64,000 nucleotides of DNA. It comes from CAYLLT01 sp964384465 (GTDB lineage: Bacteria; Planctomycetota; Phycisphaerae; UBA1845; PWPN01). The stretch lies in assembly GCA_964384465.1 (NCBI GenBank), contig CAYLLT010000015.1:1-64000 (forward strand), in the 5' to 3' direction. A model generated the notes under the pieces. The model saw only the letters and a program-made list of their open reading frames with translations, was not told the DNA's origin and did no database searches. Of the stretch, positions 38,633-48,270 are shown one piece after another. Each line of letters starts with the position of its first letter. The stretch's first letter is position 1. The translations under genes were made by a program, and so were the position numbers.

Positions 38633-39841
38633 ATGGATGTTGAAAGCAGATATGCCGAACGATTGAAACGCTATGTGACGGCAATGCGCAACGGCAAGCC
38701 GGACCGCATTCCGATTCGTCCGTTCGTGGCCGAGTTCACCGCCAAGTATGCCGGATATACCTGTCAGGAGGTAACGCACGACTACGAGAAGGCGTTCGCG
38801 GCGGCGCGCCAATGTGCCGCGGATTTCGACTGGGACGCCGTGGTCGGCAACATGGTCTTCGTCTGGACCGGATTAACGCAGGCCATCGGACTGACCTACT
38901 ACGGCGTGCCGGGCATGGATGTTCCCGCCAATACTGGGTTCCAATATCGCGAGCCGCCGGAAGATCAGGCGTTCATGCAACCCGACGAATACGATGCACT
39001 CATCGCGGATCCGACCGGCTTTCTGTTCAACGTCTGGCTGCCCCGCGTCTCCAGCGAAGTGAACCAGCCGGGCCAACCGGTCACGTTTGGGTCGTCGACG
39101 ACCCTTCGCAACAACCTGTCCTTTCTCAAGGGCGGGATGGCCATGCTCACTTACTTCAACGCGCTCAAACGACAGGATGATTTGCTGCGCAGCGAATCGG
39201 GCACCGTTTCCGCCATATCAGGCATCCTCAAGGCCCCGCTCGACATTCTGGCGGACAAACTCCGCGGCTACCTGGGCATGGCCATGGACCTGCTGGCCAC
39301 GCCGGAGAAAGTGCTGGCGGCCTGCGAAGCGCTGATGCCGCATCTTCTTCACGTGGCCCTCTCCGGCGCGGATCCGAATAAGCATGTCCCCATCGCCATC
39401 TGGATGCATCGCGGCTGCGTGCCGTTCATCTCGCCCGACCACTTCAAGAACATTTACTGGCCGACGCTCAAACCGATCATCCAGGAAATCTGGAAACGGG
39501 GGCATCAGGTGCTGTTCTACGCCGAGGGTGATTGGAACGCCCACCTGAACGCCTTCGCCGAACTTCCCGACGGCAGCATTATCTATCACGTGGATAGGGC
39601 GGACATCTTTGAGGCCCATCGCGTTCTGGGGCACAAGTTCTGCCTGTCCGGCGGCGTGCCCAATACCCTGCTCGGCTATCACCAGCCGGACGATGTTCGC
39701 GCCTGCTGCAAGAGGATTATCGACGAGGTTGCGCGTGACGGCGGTTACATCATGGATGCCAGCGCGATCATTCAGAACGACGCGCGGGTGGAAAACGTCC
39801 GAGCGATGACTGAGTTCACGCGAGAATACGGCGTGTATTAG
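38633..39841 (+). CDS. UroD-family methyltransferase-like protein
   Basis: 402 residues from ATG 38,633; an in-frame ATG 38,612 overlapping mtaB is also possible. 'RLKRYVTAMRNGKPDRIPIRPFVAEF', 'CLSGGVPNTLLGYHQPDDVRACCKRIIDEVARDGGYIMDAS' and the general layout are those of MtaA/CmuA/UroD barrels. The canonical HxC zinc motif is not seen where expected ('VLFYAEGDWNAHL'), so it may use other ligands or have another role. It is the fourth gene of the mtaA-C-B operon. A GGGTCGTCGACGACCC palindrome adds 'GSSTTL' near residue 155. Confidence 0.75.
   Translation: MDVESRYAERLKRYVTAMRNGKPDRIPIRPFVAEFTAKYAGYTCQEVTHDYEKAFAAARQCAADFDWDAVVGNMVFVWTGLTQAIGLTYYGVPGMDVPANTGFQYREPPEDQAFMQPDEYDALIADPTGFLFNVWLPRVSSEVNQPGQPVTFGSSTTLRNNLSFLKGGMAMLTYFNALKRQDDLLRSESGTVSAISGILKAPLDILADKLRGYLGMAMDLLATPEKVLAACEALMPHLLHVALSGADPNKHVPIAIWMHRGCVPFISPDHFKNIYWPTLKPIIQEIWKRGHQVLFYAEGDWNAHLNAFAELPDGSIIYHVDRADIFEAHRVLGHKFCLSGGVPNTLLGYHQPDDVRACCKRIIDEVARDGGYIMDASAIIQNDARVENVRAMTEFTREYGVY
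39089..39104. repeat. GGGTCGTCGACGACCC palindrome inside a UroD-family gene
   Basis: Perfect 16-bp palindrome read in frame as Gly-Ser-Ser-Thr-Thr, flanked by TTT and TTC. The same 16-mer occurs at 44,002, 46,565 and 52,635 and in an expanded form at 34,408. Confidence 0.92.
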
Positions 39842-39857
39842 GCGCGGGGACGACAAC

Positions 39858-40052
39858 ATGAGTCTGAACATCTCCAACGACGAACGTCCGACGTCGCGGA
39901 CGGAGCGATCACCCGGCGTGTGCCTGCCGTGGGATGAGGTTCGCGAGAATCTTCCGCCGATCAATGGTGACCCGGAGTTGTTCCGAAGGATCTGGAGCGA
40001 GGTGGATCAACTGGCGTATCTGTACATCTGGTATTGCCTGCTGGCGTTCTGA
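39858..40052 (+). CDS. Small hypothetical protein
   Basis: 64 residues (MSLNISNDERPTSRTERSPG ... ending YLYIWYCLLAF). I do not recognise a family. Third codon positions are mostly G or C, in line with neighbouring genes, which supports coding. It starts 17 bp after the UroD-family stop, without a clear ribosome site, and could be the last gene of the mta-type operon. The C-terminal hydrophobic, aromatic stretch may be membrane-associated. Confidence 0.45.
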   Translation: MSLNISNDERPTSRTERSPGVCLPWDEVRENLPPINGDPELFRRIWSEVDQLAYLYIWYCLLAF

Positions 40053-40103
40053 TCCGAGTCAGTCCTCCGGGATACCGTCAGGCCACCACAGGGATACACT
40101 TAA

Positions 40104-41219
40104 ATGAAGATATTGATCTATTCCCTCTTGCCCGCCGCGGCGGCCGCCGCCGCTGTGACCGCCACGCAACCTGCCACACCTGCCCTGCGCGTGCAGGTTG
40201 ATTCCCGCATCGAGCTCCTGAGCCTCGTCTTCCGTCTTGCGGGGAATCCCGAGTACAGCCAGGGCCGGGTAAAATCTTACACTGACGAGGTCGAACAACA
40301 TTTTGCCATCTTCCGCGGGCATCCCGCCGTCGAGGCCGCGAAGCGGTTGTGTCATCGCCGAGGTATTTCTTATGACGCCGTGATGTCGATGGCCGCGCAC
40401 ATCACCGACACGGTGAATCTGAACGAGAAGGTCCCTTTCGATCCGCTGCCCGGCGACCTGGATGAGCGCTGGACAACGCTGGATGCCCGCAACTTCCTGG
40501 TGAAGCTGAGGATATTTGTCAAAGACAGCGACTTCAATGAGTTTTTCAATTCGCACCGCCCGCTGTACGAAAAGACGACCGCACGGTTCCGCGAGCTCCT
40601 GGAGAAGGAAGCGCACCTGGAGTGGTTCAACGCGTTTTTTGGCGTGCGCCCGGGCGCGGACTTCATTGCAGTCCCCGCGTTGCTGAACGGCGGATCGTGC
40701 TACGCTGCCAGGTGCCTTGCCGGTCCCCGCGAGCAGGTCTACTGCATCCTCGGCGTCTGGTTAACGGATGGGGAGGGATTGCCGCGGTTCGATAAGACGG
40801 TGCTGCCGACGGTCATTCACGAGTTCACACACTCTTATGCTAATCCACTGGTAGACGCACACCTGAAGGAACTCCGGTCAGCGGGAGAACTCTTGTTCCC
40901 GCGCGTCCGGAACCGGATGGAGCGGATGGCCTACGGGAGCTGGGTGACCATGATGCGCGAAAGCCTGGTTCGCGCGTGCGTCATTCGCTACCAACGAAAG
41001 TATGAGGGACTGTTAGCCGTGGGCGCGGCAAACCTCGCCGAGATCAGACGTGGGTTTCTCTGGATGCCCAATCTCGTTGAGGCATTGAGCGAGTACGAAG
41101 AGCACAGGCAGGTCCAGAATCTGGAGGAGTTCATGCCTCGTGTCGTGAGTGTCTTCGATCGCTATGCGTTCCAGATCGATCAGTGGCAGCAGGCGACCCG
41201 TCCTGAGGATCGACATTGA
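40104..41219 (+). CDS. Secreted DUF4932-type putative metallopeptidase
   Basis: 371 residues with a Sec signal (MKILIYSLLPAAAAAAAVTA). The mature protein has 'VQVDSRIELLSLVFRLAGNPEY' and 'HPAVEAAKRLCHRRGISYDA', typical of DUF4932, and a zinc-protease-like helix 'PTVIHEFTHSYANPL' (HExxH). A downstream Glu ligand is likely in the following helices. Such proteins are predicted extracellular zinc peptidases; no substrate is known. It follows the methyltransferase operon by about 50 bp on the same strand but has its own signal and probably its own job. Confidence 0.75.
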   Translation: MKILIYSLLPAAAAAAAVTATQPATPALRVQVDSRIELLSLVFRLAGNPEYSQGRVKSYTDEVEQHFAIFRGHPAVEAAKRLCHRRGISYDAVMSMAAHITDTVNLNEKVPFDPLPGDLDERWTTLDARNFLVKLRIFVKDSDFNEFFNSHRPLYEKTTARFRELLEKEAHLEWFNAFFGVRPGADFIAVPALLNGGSCYAARCLAGPREQVYCILGVWLTDGEGLPRFDKTVLPTVIHEFTHSYANPLVDAHLKELRSAGELLFPRVRNRMERMAYGSWVTMMRESLVRACVIRYQRKYEGLLAVGAANLAEIRRGFLWMPNLVEALSEYEEHRQVQNLEEFMPRVVSVFDRYAFQIDQWQQATRPEDRH

Positions 41220-41463
41220 TTGCGCCACAACTGAGCGAGTGAAGCCGGCTGGTGAGCAAAGCAGGATGGTCAGGACCCACTCTGCACCATGCAAGGCCAC
41301 CGCCCGGTCCGACAGCATGGGGAAGTTCACTTTTTTGGAGCAAGAAAACGAGATGGAGGCGCTAACATCGAGCTCGGCTGTGCGTTCTAATGTTCGGGGA
41401 GATTGCGGACGGACAGAGCCATGGTCTGATTCCGCGCCGGGCCGGGTTCGCGGAGACGAACCC

Positions 41464-42324
41464 ATGAAACTCCGACCCCGTTTTACGCCCTTACTGGCAC
41501 TCCTCTGGGCGATCGTACAGGCCGGCCCGACCGCCCACGCCCAGTATCAGGTCCGCACTGCCCCCCGGAATCCGCCGAAGCCGGTCAAGCTCACCACGCG
41601 TCCAGCCATCCCGCCGCAGAGGAACCTGCGGGCCAGGCCCGAGTCGCTCGGCGTGCTCCTCGGGACCAGACCCAAGGCAACGCTCGCGGAGATCGAGCCC
41701 TTCATCCAGGGTGATCCCAATCGACGAGATGAGGTGATGAGATTTGAGACGTTGCTGCTCCGGGCAATCTGGTGGCGGCGAGAAGATGTCGCCCGCGTTC
41801 TCATCGCGCGTGGGGCAGACGTAAACGCCACCGGCGACCAAAAGGATTGGTCGCCTCTGAAAGCGGCCATGAGCCGCGGACTGAGCCTCTCGTTCGTCAA
41901 ATTCCTGATGGAGAAGGGCGCACGCTTTCATCCGGAAAGCGAGGAGAAGCATCTCCTGCACTATGCAGCGGATGGCGGCAACGTGGAGCTCGCGCGGTTC
42001 CTGCTCACCAAGGGCTACGACGTTCACCGCGTGAGGCCGCGCGAGGGCACGCCGCTCGAAAGTGCGATCGAATCCATCGAGATCCCGATGGCGCGTTTTC
42101 TGATCCAGCAAGGCAGCCAGGTGAACCGCCGCGATGAATCCAAGCGCACGCCGCTCCATCGCGCGGCCGCCAAAGGCGACCCAAAGATGATCGGACTGCT
42201 GCTGGAAAACGGCGCCGAGGTGAACGCCCGCGACAAGTATGGCCGAACGTCACTGACGCTCGCGCTGGACTACGGTTACAAGGAAGCGGCGGAGGTTCTC
42301 AAGAGACACGGCGCGACCGAATAG
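41464..42324 (+). CDS. Secreted ankyrin-repeat protein
   Basis: 286 residues from ATG 41,464 (GGAG 8 nt upstream; longer frame rejected). A Sec signal (LLALLWAIVQAGPTAHA) precedes a Pro-rich linker and five to six ankyrin repeats: 'LLLRAIWWRREDVARVLIARGADVNA', 'SPLKAAMSRGLSLSFVKFLMEKGA', 'HLLHYAADGGNVELARFLLTKGYDV', 'TPLHRAAAKGDPKMIGLLLENGAEVN' and 'TSLTLALDYGYKEAAEVLKRHGA'. These give a protein-binding solenoid outside the cytoplasm. The partner is unknown. Confidence 0.88.
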   Translation: MKLRPRFTPLLALLWAIVQAGPTAHAQYQVRTAPRNPPKPVKLTTRPAIPPQRNLRARPESLGVLLGTRPKATLAEIEPFIQGDPNRRDEVMRFETLLLRAIWWRREDVARVLIARGADVNATGDQKDWSPLKAAMSRGLSLSFVKFLMEKGARFHPESEEKHLLHYAADGGNVELARFLLTKGYDVHRVRPREGTPLESAIESIEIPMARFLIQQGSQVNRRDESKRTPLHRAAAKGDPKMIGLLLENGAEVNARDKYGRTSLTLALDYGYKEAAEVLKRHGATE

Positions 42325-42357
42325 CTCACCGGGCGCCAACACGACAGGGCAGGCGCG

Positions 42358-43281
42358 ATGAAGAAATCGAAGCGGTATACATCATTCCGCGGTTTCACCC
42401 TGATCGAGGTGCTTGTCGTCATGGGGATCGTTTCACTCCTCCTGGCGATCCTCCTGCCGAGCCTCTCGCGTGCGCGCGATCAGGCCCGCCGGATCCAGGT
42501 GCGCGCGCTCATCCGTGCCGCCGACGTGGGGCTCGAGCTGTTTCATAACGATTTCAATCACTACCCCACGACGGATATCGGCAACGATTCCATCAAGGAC
42601 TATCCGGGCATTCGGCCTGGTGATGATGCGATGTGGGGTGCAGAGTGGCTGGCTCGCGCGCTATGGGGCCCCGACGGCCAAGGGGTCGACGTGGGTGGCA
42701 TCCTGTCCGAGAACCCCTACCGCTACTATCCCAAGCCGGAGTTCACCATGGCGCAGGTCCGGGAGATGCCGCGGGTGGGTCCCTACGTGGAGGGGCTGAA
42801 GACCGCAACGGATTACGACGCGCGGTACTCCCGGTTCGATCGCGACTGGCCCGAGTCCGGCCGGCCGTTCATCATCGACAATGCCTTCGAATACCCGCTG
42901 CTGTATTACCGCGCTGACCCGCATGCCCGTATTCCGTTCGAACAGGATGACGGCGTCTACTCCATCTGGGACAACGGCGGCTTCACCGGTGTGCAGGACG
43001 CGCGGAATGACGAGCCGAACGGCGGATGGGACTTCGCCGGGACCGGCCGGATGGTTGGCTGCCACCCCTTGGGCGCCCTGGGTTCGCTGTCGCCCGACCG
43101 CATCAACCGGCCGCCGTTTTTCTACGGATACGGGAAAACCTTTGCCGGAATGCTGCACAACGAAACCGCCTTGCGCGCGGCCGGCGTGGTCACGCCGGTC
43201 AAGCCCGAGACCTTCGTGCTGATCCATCCAGGACCGGACGCACTCTGGGGTACCGACGACGACATCACGAACTTTGAGTAG
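42358..43281 (+). CDS. Type II secretion-like pseudopilin (prepilin peptidase-dependent)
   Basis: 307 residues. The N-terminus 'RGFTLIEVLVVMGIVSLLLAILLPSLSRARDQARR' is a class III prepilin leader with the Gly-Phe cleavage site and Glu at position +5, followed by the hydrophobic helix. The globular part has 'DFNHYPTTDIGNDS' and a long C-terminal domain ending 'HPGPDALWGTDDDITNF', typical of planctomycete PulG-type pseudopilins. Such proteins occur in many copies in planctomycetes. The ankyrin gene ends 33 bp upstream on the same strand. Confidence 0.88.
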   Translation: MKKSKRYTSFRGFTLIEVLVVMGIVSLLLAILLPSLSRARDQARRIQVRALIRAADVGLELFHNDFNHYPTTDIGNDSIKDYPGIRPGDDAMWGAEWLARALWGPDGQGVDVGGILSENPYRYYPKPEFTMAQVREMPRVGPYVEGLKTATDYDARYSRFDRDWPESGRPFIIDNAFEYPLLYYRADPHARIPFEQDDGVYSIWDNGGFTGVQDARNDEPNGGWDFAGTGRMVGCHPLGALGSLSPDRINRPPFFYGYGKTFAGMLHNETALRAAGVVTPVKPETFVLIHPGPDALWGTDDDITNFE

Positions 43282-43356
43282 GAGCGTGTGTGAGAGCGCT
43301 TACGGACGAGAAAGATTAAGAGCAAGAGTGAGATTAAGGCTTCTGGAGACTATGCC

Positions 43357-45990
43357 ATGCCGCACATGAATGCTGTTCGACACGGGTTTCAAGTGATCGC
43401 GCTGCTCTGCGCCACAGCCGGTCCTGCTTGGGCCTACCGACTGGCGAACACGACCGTCGTGGTGCACTCTGACGCGCCACCTCTGGTCCGCCTCGCCGGA
43501 GAGGAGATCTGTCGCTATGCGTATCTCCTCAGCTCGACGCTTCCGCAAACCGCTGGCACGCTGACGCAAGGGACTGTCGCGATCGTGCTGCGCACCGGGC
43601 CAGCCGATGCTGTTCCACGGGAAGGGCCGGACCCGTCTCAGAATTATGCGCTCTACATTGAGTCGAACAAGCAGATCGTCCATGGCGACAGTGATATCTC
43701 GACGCTGTGGGCGGCGTATCACCTGATCCAAAGCTGGGGTGTCGGTTTTTATCTGGGCGGCGACGCATTGCCTCCGCCGGATCCCAATAAAGACGTCGAG
43801 TTCGTTCGAGCCACATGCAGCCCGGCTCTGACCATCCGCGGCAATCTCCCCTGGTTCAATTTCCTTAATAGCCCCACCACATGGAACCCGCAGGATTACA
43901 AAACCTTTTTCTCCCAGATGGCCAAGCAGCGGGCCAATTTCATTGGATTTCACGTCTACGATCACGAACCCTTTTGTGCGTACGATGTCACACCCGCCGA
44001 AGGGTCGTCGACGACCCAAGCGAAGATGGGCGGACCGCTGATGACCACCATCTCGCCGCACCGCTGGTGGTCGCCGCCGGCAATGAGCACAAAGGACTTT
44101 CTCTTCGGGACGGGAATGTTCTTCGATCGCGGCGAATGGGGATGCGAAGTCGGAATCGAAGACGCATGGACCTATGCACCGGGCCGCGCGACGCGGCTCC
44201 AGCAGGCCATGATGGCGGATGCGCTGAATTACGCCAGGCGAGTCGGACTCAAGACCTGCATCGGCTTCGAGGTCACCGGCAATCCCGAAGAGCCGGTCGC
44301 GCGAGAAGCGTTCAAAAGGCGGCTGACACACGTGCTCGCGACCTATCCGCTGGATTACTTCTGGATCTGGCAGAGCGAGGGGCGCGGGACCGCCGGGCAG
44401 GGGGGCAACTGGGTCGCGGGCGCGCCCAACGACGAGAGCATCAAGACGGATGCGCAGATCGCGCGGGCTTTCGCGTACCTGGGTCCGCAGCACGATCTGC
44501 GCGAGGCGGCGCGCATCACGCGCTACGTGGTGCTGGCTCATGAAACGCTCAAGGAGCTCGCACCGCGGACGCGGCTCATCGTGAGCGGCTGGGGCGGCGA
44601 TGCGCACATGCACTTCTCGACCCTGTACGAGGGGCTGGACAAGGTCGTGCCGCCTGACGTTATCTTCGCCGCGCTCGACAATATCGATCCGCGTCTCCAG
44701 GACCATGTTTCGGAAACGTACGGCAAACTGGCCCCGTCCCGCGAGCGTTGGCCGATTCCGTGGTTCGAGTCCGACGGCGGGTATTCGAGATGTGACCAGA
44801 CGGGCCCGCAGACCAACGTCACCGCCTTCGAGCCATTGCTCAAAGACATCGTCAAGAAAAATTGCCAGGGTGCGCTCGGCATCCATTGGCGCACGCGGAA
44901 CGTGGAGGATGTTGCCGGCTACCTGTATCGCTTCGGCTGGAACCCGCAGCTCACCGCGGCGGAGTTCTTTGCCCAATACTCGCGCGACCAGTACGGCGCC
45001 GATGATGCCGAATACATGGCGAAGGTGCATCTGCGCCTGGAGGAACTCGGACCGCAATACGTCGGCGCCGTCGGCTGCGTCGAATGCTCCACGCCCTTCA
45101 CCTGGTTTGTCAAATCCGGCAGCGCGGAACTGGGCCGTGAGCCCAACCGCGCGGGTCATCTCCCGGACGCTGACCGCTTCCCTGAGTTGGAGAAGTTGGC
45201 CGACGACCTCATGCGGCGAGCGGAAACCGCCAGGACGCAGGAGCGCGATCATGCCGTCGACGGCAGCGCCGCCGTTCAATACCACGATCTGGCTCAGATG
45301 ATCCGCTGGCTGGTGATCCGCGCCCGCGTCGGGCTGGCCATCTGGAACGACGCAGCACCGCTGGCCAAACGTCTGCGCGAAGCGGAAGCTTTATACGAAA
45401 AAGGTGAAACGGCATCCGCACGCGACTCGGCGCGATCTACGCAATCGGAACTGCGATCGCTGGATTTCCAACCAGCCATGCAGGCCCTGGCCGGCACCTG
45501 CCGGACTCGCGGCGAGCTGGGCATGTTGGCCACGGCGAACGCGCGCTATGGTCGATTCTACGCCGCATTCGTCCGCCGGCTTGAACGCGTCCTGGGTCAA
45601 CCTCTGGACGAACGGATCGACACGGAACGCTGGCCGGGCGAGAAGATCAGAGTCGTCTTTCCTATCCCTGCGCACGTCGCCGTTGAGGAACCCGTTTGGT
45701 TCGACGGCGTGCTGATGCCCACGGAAGCGGAGGCCTCCTATCAAATCGAGGTTCGTCATCTCAGAACCGATTCGTCCCCCGCGACCGTCATTCCCATGCC
45801 AATCATCGGCGGCGCCTGCCGTCGAGCCGTCTTTCATCCTTCAGAGACTGGAATCTATTGCTGGTCCCTCGTATCAAGATCTGAACCGACCGTCCCTATC
45901 ACCAAGGGCGCCTTCACCGTCACCGAATACCCTTCAACCCGGCCTATCACTGCGGCAAGACCACTGCGTCCAAGCGCGAATCCTCGCTGA
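43357..45990 (+). CDS. Secreted GH67/GH20-like glycoside hydrolase
   Basis: 877 residues with a Sec signal (VIALLCATAGPAWA). GGAG lies 8 nt before ATG 43,357. The N-terminal domain ('VVVHSDAPPLVRLAGEEICRYAYLL', 'STLWAAYHLIQSWGVGFYLGGDALP') is like the N-domain of alpha-glucuronidases. A TIM-barrel follows with 'TIRGNLPWFNFLNSPTTWNPQDYKTFFSQMAKQRANFIGFHVYDHEP', 'LKTCIGFEVTGNPEEP', 'LDYFWIWQSEGRGT' and 'GALGIHWRTRNVEDVAGYLYRFGWNP'. A C-terminal helical and beta region closes it. Catalytic residues cannot be fixed by eye. A 16-bp palindrome inserts 'GSSTTQ' near residue 217. Confidence 0.75.
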   Translation: MPHMNAVRHGFQVIALLCATAGPAWAYRLANTTVVVHSDAPPLVRLAGEEICRYAYLLSSTLPQTAGTLTQGTVAIVLRTGPADAVPREGPDPSQNYALYIESNKQIVHGDSDISTLWAAYHLIQSWGVGFYLGGDALPPPDPNKDVEFVRATCSPALTIRGNLPWFNFLNSPTTWNPQDYKTFFSQMAKQRANFIGFHVYDHEPFCAYDVTPAEGSSTTQAKMGGPLMTTISPHRWWSPPAMSTKDFLFGTGMFFDRGEWGCEVGIEDAWTYAPGRATRLQQAMMADALNYARRVGLKTCIGFEVTGNPEEPVAREAFKRRLTHVLATYPLDYFWIWQSEGRGTAGQGGNWVAGAPNDESIKTDAQIARAFAYLGPQHDLREAARITRYVVLAHETLKELAPRTRLIVSGWGGDAHMHFSTLYEGLDKVVPPDVIFAALDNIDPRLQDHVSETYGKLAPSRERWPIPWFESDGGYSRCDQTGPQTNVTAFEPLLKDIVKKNCQGALGIHWRTRNVEDVAGYLYRFGWNPQLTAAEFFAQYSRDQYGADDAEYMAKVHLRLEELGPQYVGAVGCVECSTPFTWFVKSGSAELGREPNRAGHLPDADRFPELEKLADDLMRRAETARTQERDHAVDGSAAVQYHDLAQMIRWLVIRARVGLAIWNDAAPLAKRLREAEALYEKGETASARDSARSTQSELRSLDFQPAMQALAGTCRTRGELGMLATANARYGRFYAAFVRRLERVLGQPLDERIDTERWPGEKIRVVFPIPAHVAVEEPVWFDGVLMPTEAEASYQIEVRHLRTDSSPATVIPMPIIGGACRRAVFHPSETGIYCWSLVSRSEPTVPITKGAFTVTEYPSTRPITAARPLRPSANPR
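44002..44017. repeat. GGGTCGTCGACGACCC palindrome inside a glycosidase gene
   Basis: Perfect 16-bp palindrome, here AAGGGTCG...GACCCAA, translated EGSSTTQ in the barrel region. Confidence 0.92.
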
Positions 45991-46009
45991 ACCAAAGGAG
46001 ACAGACAGA

Positions 46010-47074
46010 ATGATGACGCGATATCTAACCATGAGCATGTTGTACCTGCACCTCTGTGCTCAGGCGTACAGCTTCGATATTTCGAGTCTGGCCACGCTGG
46101 AACCGGGAAAGGTCCGGGTGGACAACGCCTTGTGGACCGAGACGCCCAAAGAACGGCAGTTCAGTTCCTCCAAGCAGACAATCGTCGCAGACCTGCAAGG
46201 GCCGGGCGTCATCACGATGATTCACTTCGCCCTGCCGCAGTTATCCATCGCCAAGCCGAAGGAATACCACCTCGGCCGAGAGTTGCTATTGCGAATGTAT
46301 TGGGATGATGAGAAAACCCCCAGCGTGGATTGCCCGATGGTTGATTTCTTCTGCGATCCGGCCGGCCTGAGCGAAAAAGTCAACACGCCGTTGGTGAATA
46401 AGCTTCGCGGCTTCAACAGTTACTTCCCGATGCCCTTCCAGAAATCCGCCCGCGTGATGCTGGTATACGAAGGAGATGAAAAACCGGGTGCAAAGCTCTG
46501 GTCGATGATGCCGGCCTACAGCTACGTGATGTGGCGGCGCTTGGACAGCTTGCCGGCGGATCAAGGGTCGTCGACGACCCAAGGTTACTTCCACGCCCAA
46601 TGGCGGCAAGCAACCGTGCTCATCGGCAAGGAACACTACACCGCGATGGAAGCGCGCGGAAGAGGTAAATTCGTCGGATGGAACGTGACCGTGCGTCATC
46701 CGGGCTCGTCGGTATATCCGGTCGATATGAACGAGAAGTTTCAGATCGACGACGAAGCGACACCGTCGATCGAATTTCAGGGGATCGAGGACTCTTTCGG
46801 CTTCAGTTGGGGATTCCCGCCGGAGGAAAACTTTTTCCCATGGACCGGATTCCGCCCGTTTCTACAGGGAGCAATGGCATATCGCTTTTTCGTCGACGAC
46901 GCGATCAGTTTCGAGAAGTCGCTGCGCGTGACGATCGGCTTCGGCGAGAAGGAGGACAAGAGTTTCTTCGATCAATTCAGCCGGCCCGGAACCGAATTGC
47001 AGTTTTCGAGCACCTGTTATTGGTATCAGGCCGAGCCGCACCAGCCTTTTCCCTGTCCGCCCCCACTGAGATGA
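46010..47074 (+). CDS. DUF2961 (GH172-type) glycoside hydrolase
   Basis: 354 residues with a short Sec signal. GH172/DUF2961 enzymes act on furanosides such as arabinofuranose and fructofuranose in glycans. Family landmarks are 'LQGPGVITMIHFALP', 'LLLRMYWDDEKTPSVDCPMVDFFCDPAGL', 'GYFHAQW' and 'FQGIEDSFGFSWGFP', where the Glu of GIED is a likely catalytic acid. An in-frame palindrome adds 'GSSTTQ' before 'GYFHAQW'. Start ATG 46,010 (or 46,013) has AAAGGAG upstream. It follows the glycosidase gene by 19 bp and precedes a UroD-family gene by 25 bp, so an operon is likely. Confidence 0.85.
   Translation: MMTRYLTMSMLYLHLCAQAYSFDISSLATLEPGKVRVDNALWTETPKERQFSSSKQTIVADLQGPGVITMIHFALPQLSIAKPKEYHLGRELLLRMYWDDEKTPSVDCPMVDFFCDPAGLSEKVNTPLVNKLRGFNSYFPMPFQKSARVMLVYEGDEKPGAKLWSMMPAYSYVMWRRLDSLPADQGSSTTQGYFHAQWRQATVLIGKEHYTAMEARGRGKFVGWNVTVRHPGSSVYPVDMNEKFQIDDEATPSIEFQGIEDSFGFSWGFPPEENFFPWTGFRPFLQGAMAYRFFVDDAISFEKSLRVTIGFGEKEDKSFFDQFSRPGTELQFSSTCYWYQAEPHQPFPCPPPLR
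46565..46580. repeat. GGGTCGTCGACGACCC palindrome inside the GH172-type gene
   Basis: Perfect 16-bp palindrome translated QGSSTTQ directly before the conserved 'GYFHAQW' strand. Confidence 0.92.
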
Positions 47075-47099
47075 GCAGTTTGAAGAAGGAATTGACACC

Positions 47100-48239
47100 A
47101 TGTACAAGACATCTCCGTCACCGGTGATGGATCGACACGCCGCGCTCCACCGGCGCCAGATGCAGGATCAGATCCTGGTGAGCTTTATCCAAGCGAAGAG
47201 TCCGCAGGAGATTGGCGATTATATCCCCATTGCGACCAGGAGCGCGGATACCAAGTGGACGGATCGCCCCTGCCGCAGTGAAGTGGACATGGAGGGGATT
47301 ATCGAGGAGGCCCGCCAGGAAAACCTGGCGCTGGCCGATTTACCGGATGACGGCCTGCCCAGCGGCTATCCCACTATGCATTTCGGCGAATCGGTCTTTT
47401 CCGGGATGCTGGGGGGAAGCATCCAATTCGTCGGGAGCAAGGCCCATACCTGCTCGGGAGCCGAACCGTTATTGACCGACTGGGACGATCTGCCCAAGCT
47501 TCGTTACGGCCTGGATATGCCCTGGGCGCAAAGGTATTTCCAGGCCCTTCGGTGGGCGGTGGAGCTGGACTCGCTGGGCTTTTTCTTCTGGCACTTCGTG
47601 ACCATTGATACTCTCAATCTGGCCGTCGAGGTGCGCGGGGCGGACGCCGCTTATCTGGATACGATCATGTTCCCCGACCAACTCCGCGAATTCATGCAAT
47701 TCGGGGTGGATTACACCTGTTGGTTCTACCGGCAGGAGCAGGAGATCATCGGTCCCCACAATCTGGCTGTGGCCGACGGACATCCCTACGCATGGGAAGC
47801 GCCGTACATCGGCCGGCCCTGGTCAAGTGTTGACGCTTACCTGCTCTGCGATTCGCGCGTCTACCGTGAGATGGGTTTGAACTACCACACGGAGTTCTTC
47901 CGTCGTTGCGGGGGCGGGGTGATGCACACACACGGCGTGCGGCTATTGGAAATGATGGAAATGATCGTGGAGATCCCCGATCTCACCGCGGTGCAGGTGG
48001 GGCGGGATTTGAAGGAGGGAGTTGAGCTGCCCCTGCTCGATCTGCTGCCCAGGCTGCGAACAATGTCCGGCGATCTTCCCCTCATCCGCTGCCAGCTCTG
48101 GGAGGAGGAATTTGAGCAAGGCTTGCGCGAACATCGGCTGGTCGGCGGCGCGCACTACATTGTCCGTTGCCGGGCACTGGAGCTCGATCGGGTAAAACGT
48201 TGGATGGAGCAGGTCTATGACTATCGTTGGCACGGGTAG
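47100..48239 (+). CDS. UroD-family methyltransferase-like protein
   Basis: 379 residues. Barrel-like elements are 'FHFGESVFSGMLGG'-type loops ('PTMHFGESVFSGMLGGSIQF'), 'GLDMPWAQRYFQALRWAVELDSLGFFFWHFVTIDTLNLA' and 'GGVMHTHGVRLLEMMEMI'. The last corresponds to the metal-site region of MtaA/UroD proteins but with HTH in place of HxC. It is a divergent member of the superfamily and may bind another metal set or have lost methyl transfer. GAAGGA precedes the ATG. It is adjacent to the GH172-type gene (25 bp). Confidence 0.65.
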   Translation: MYKTSPSPVMDRHAALHRRQMQDQILVSFIQAKSPQEIGDYIPIATRSADTKWTDRPCRSEVDMEGIIEEARQENLALADLPDDGLPSGYPTMHFGESVFSGMLGGSIQFVGSKAHTCSGAEPLLTDWDDLPKLRYGLDMPWAQRYFQALRWAVELDSLGFFFWHFVTIDTLNLAVEVRGADAAYLDTIMFPDQLREFMQFGVDYTCWFYRQEQEIIGPHNLAVADGHPYAWEAPYIGRPWSSVDAYLLCDSRVYREMGLNYHTEFFRRCGGGVMHTHGVRLLEMMEMIVEIPDLTAVQVGRDLKEGVELPLLDLLPRLRTMSGDLPLIRCQLWEEEFEQGLREHRLVGGAHYIVRCRALELDRVKRWMEQVYDYRWHG

Positions 48240-48270
48240 GTCAACGCTTGACACCAGGAGTAACGGCACG

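Noticed and set aside
39089..39104. Idea that the GGGTCGTCGACGACCC palindrome is a transcription terminator
   Set aside because: It lies in the middle of open frames in every case and has no following T-run.
43300..45285. 661-codon minus-strand frame opposite the secreted glycosidase gene
   Set aside because: Arg/Val/Asp-rich shadow; the plus-strand protein has signal peptide and barrel motifs and a good ribosome site.
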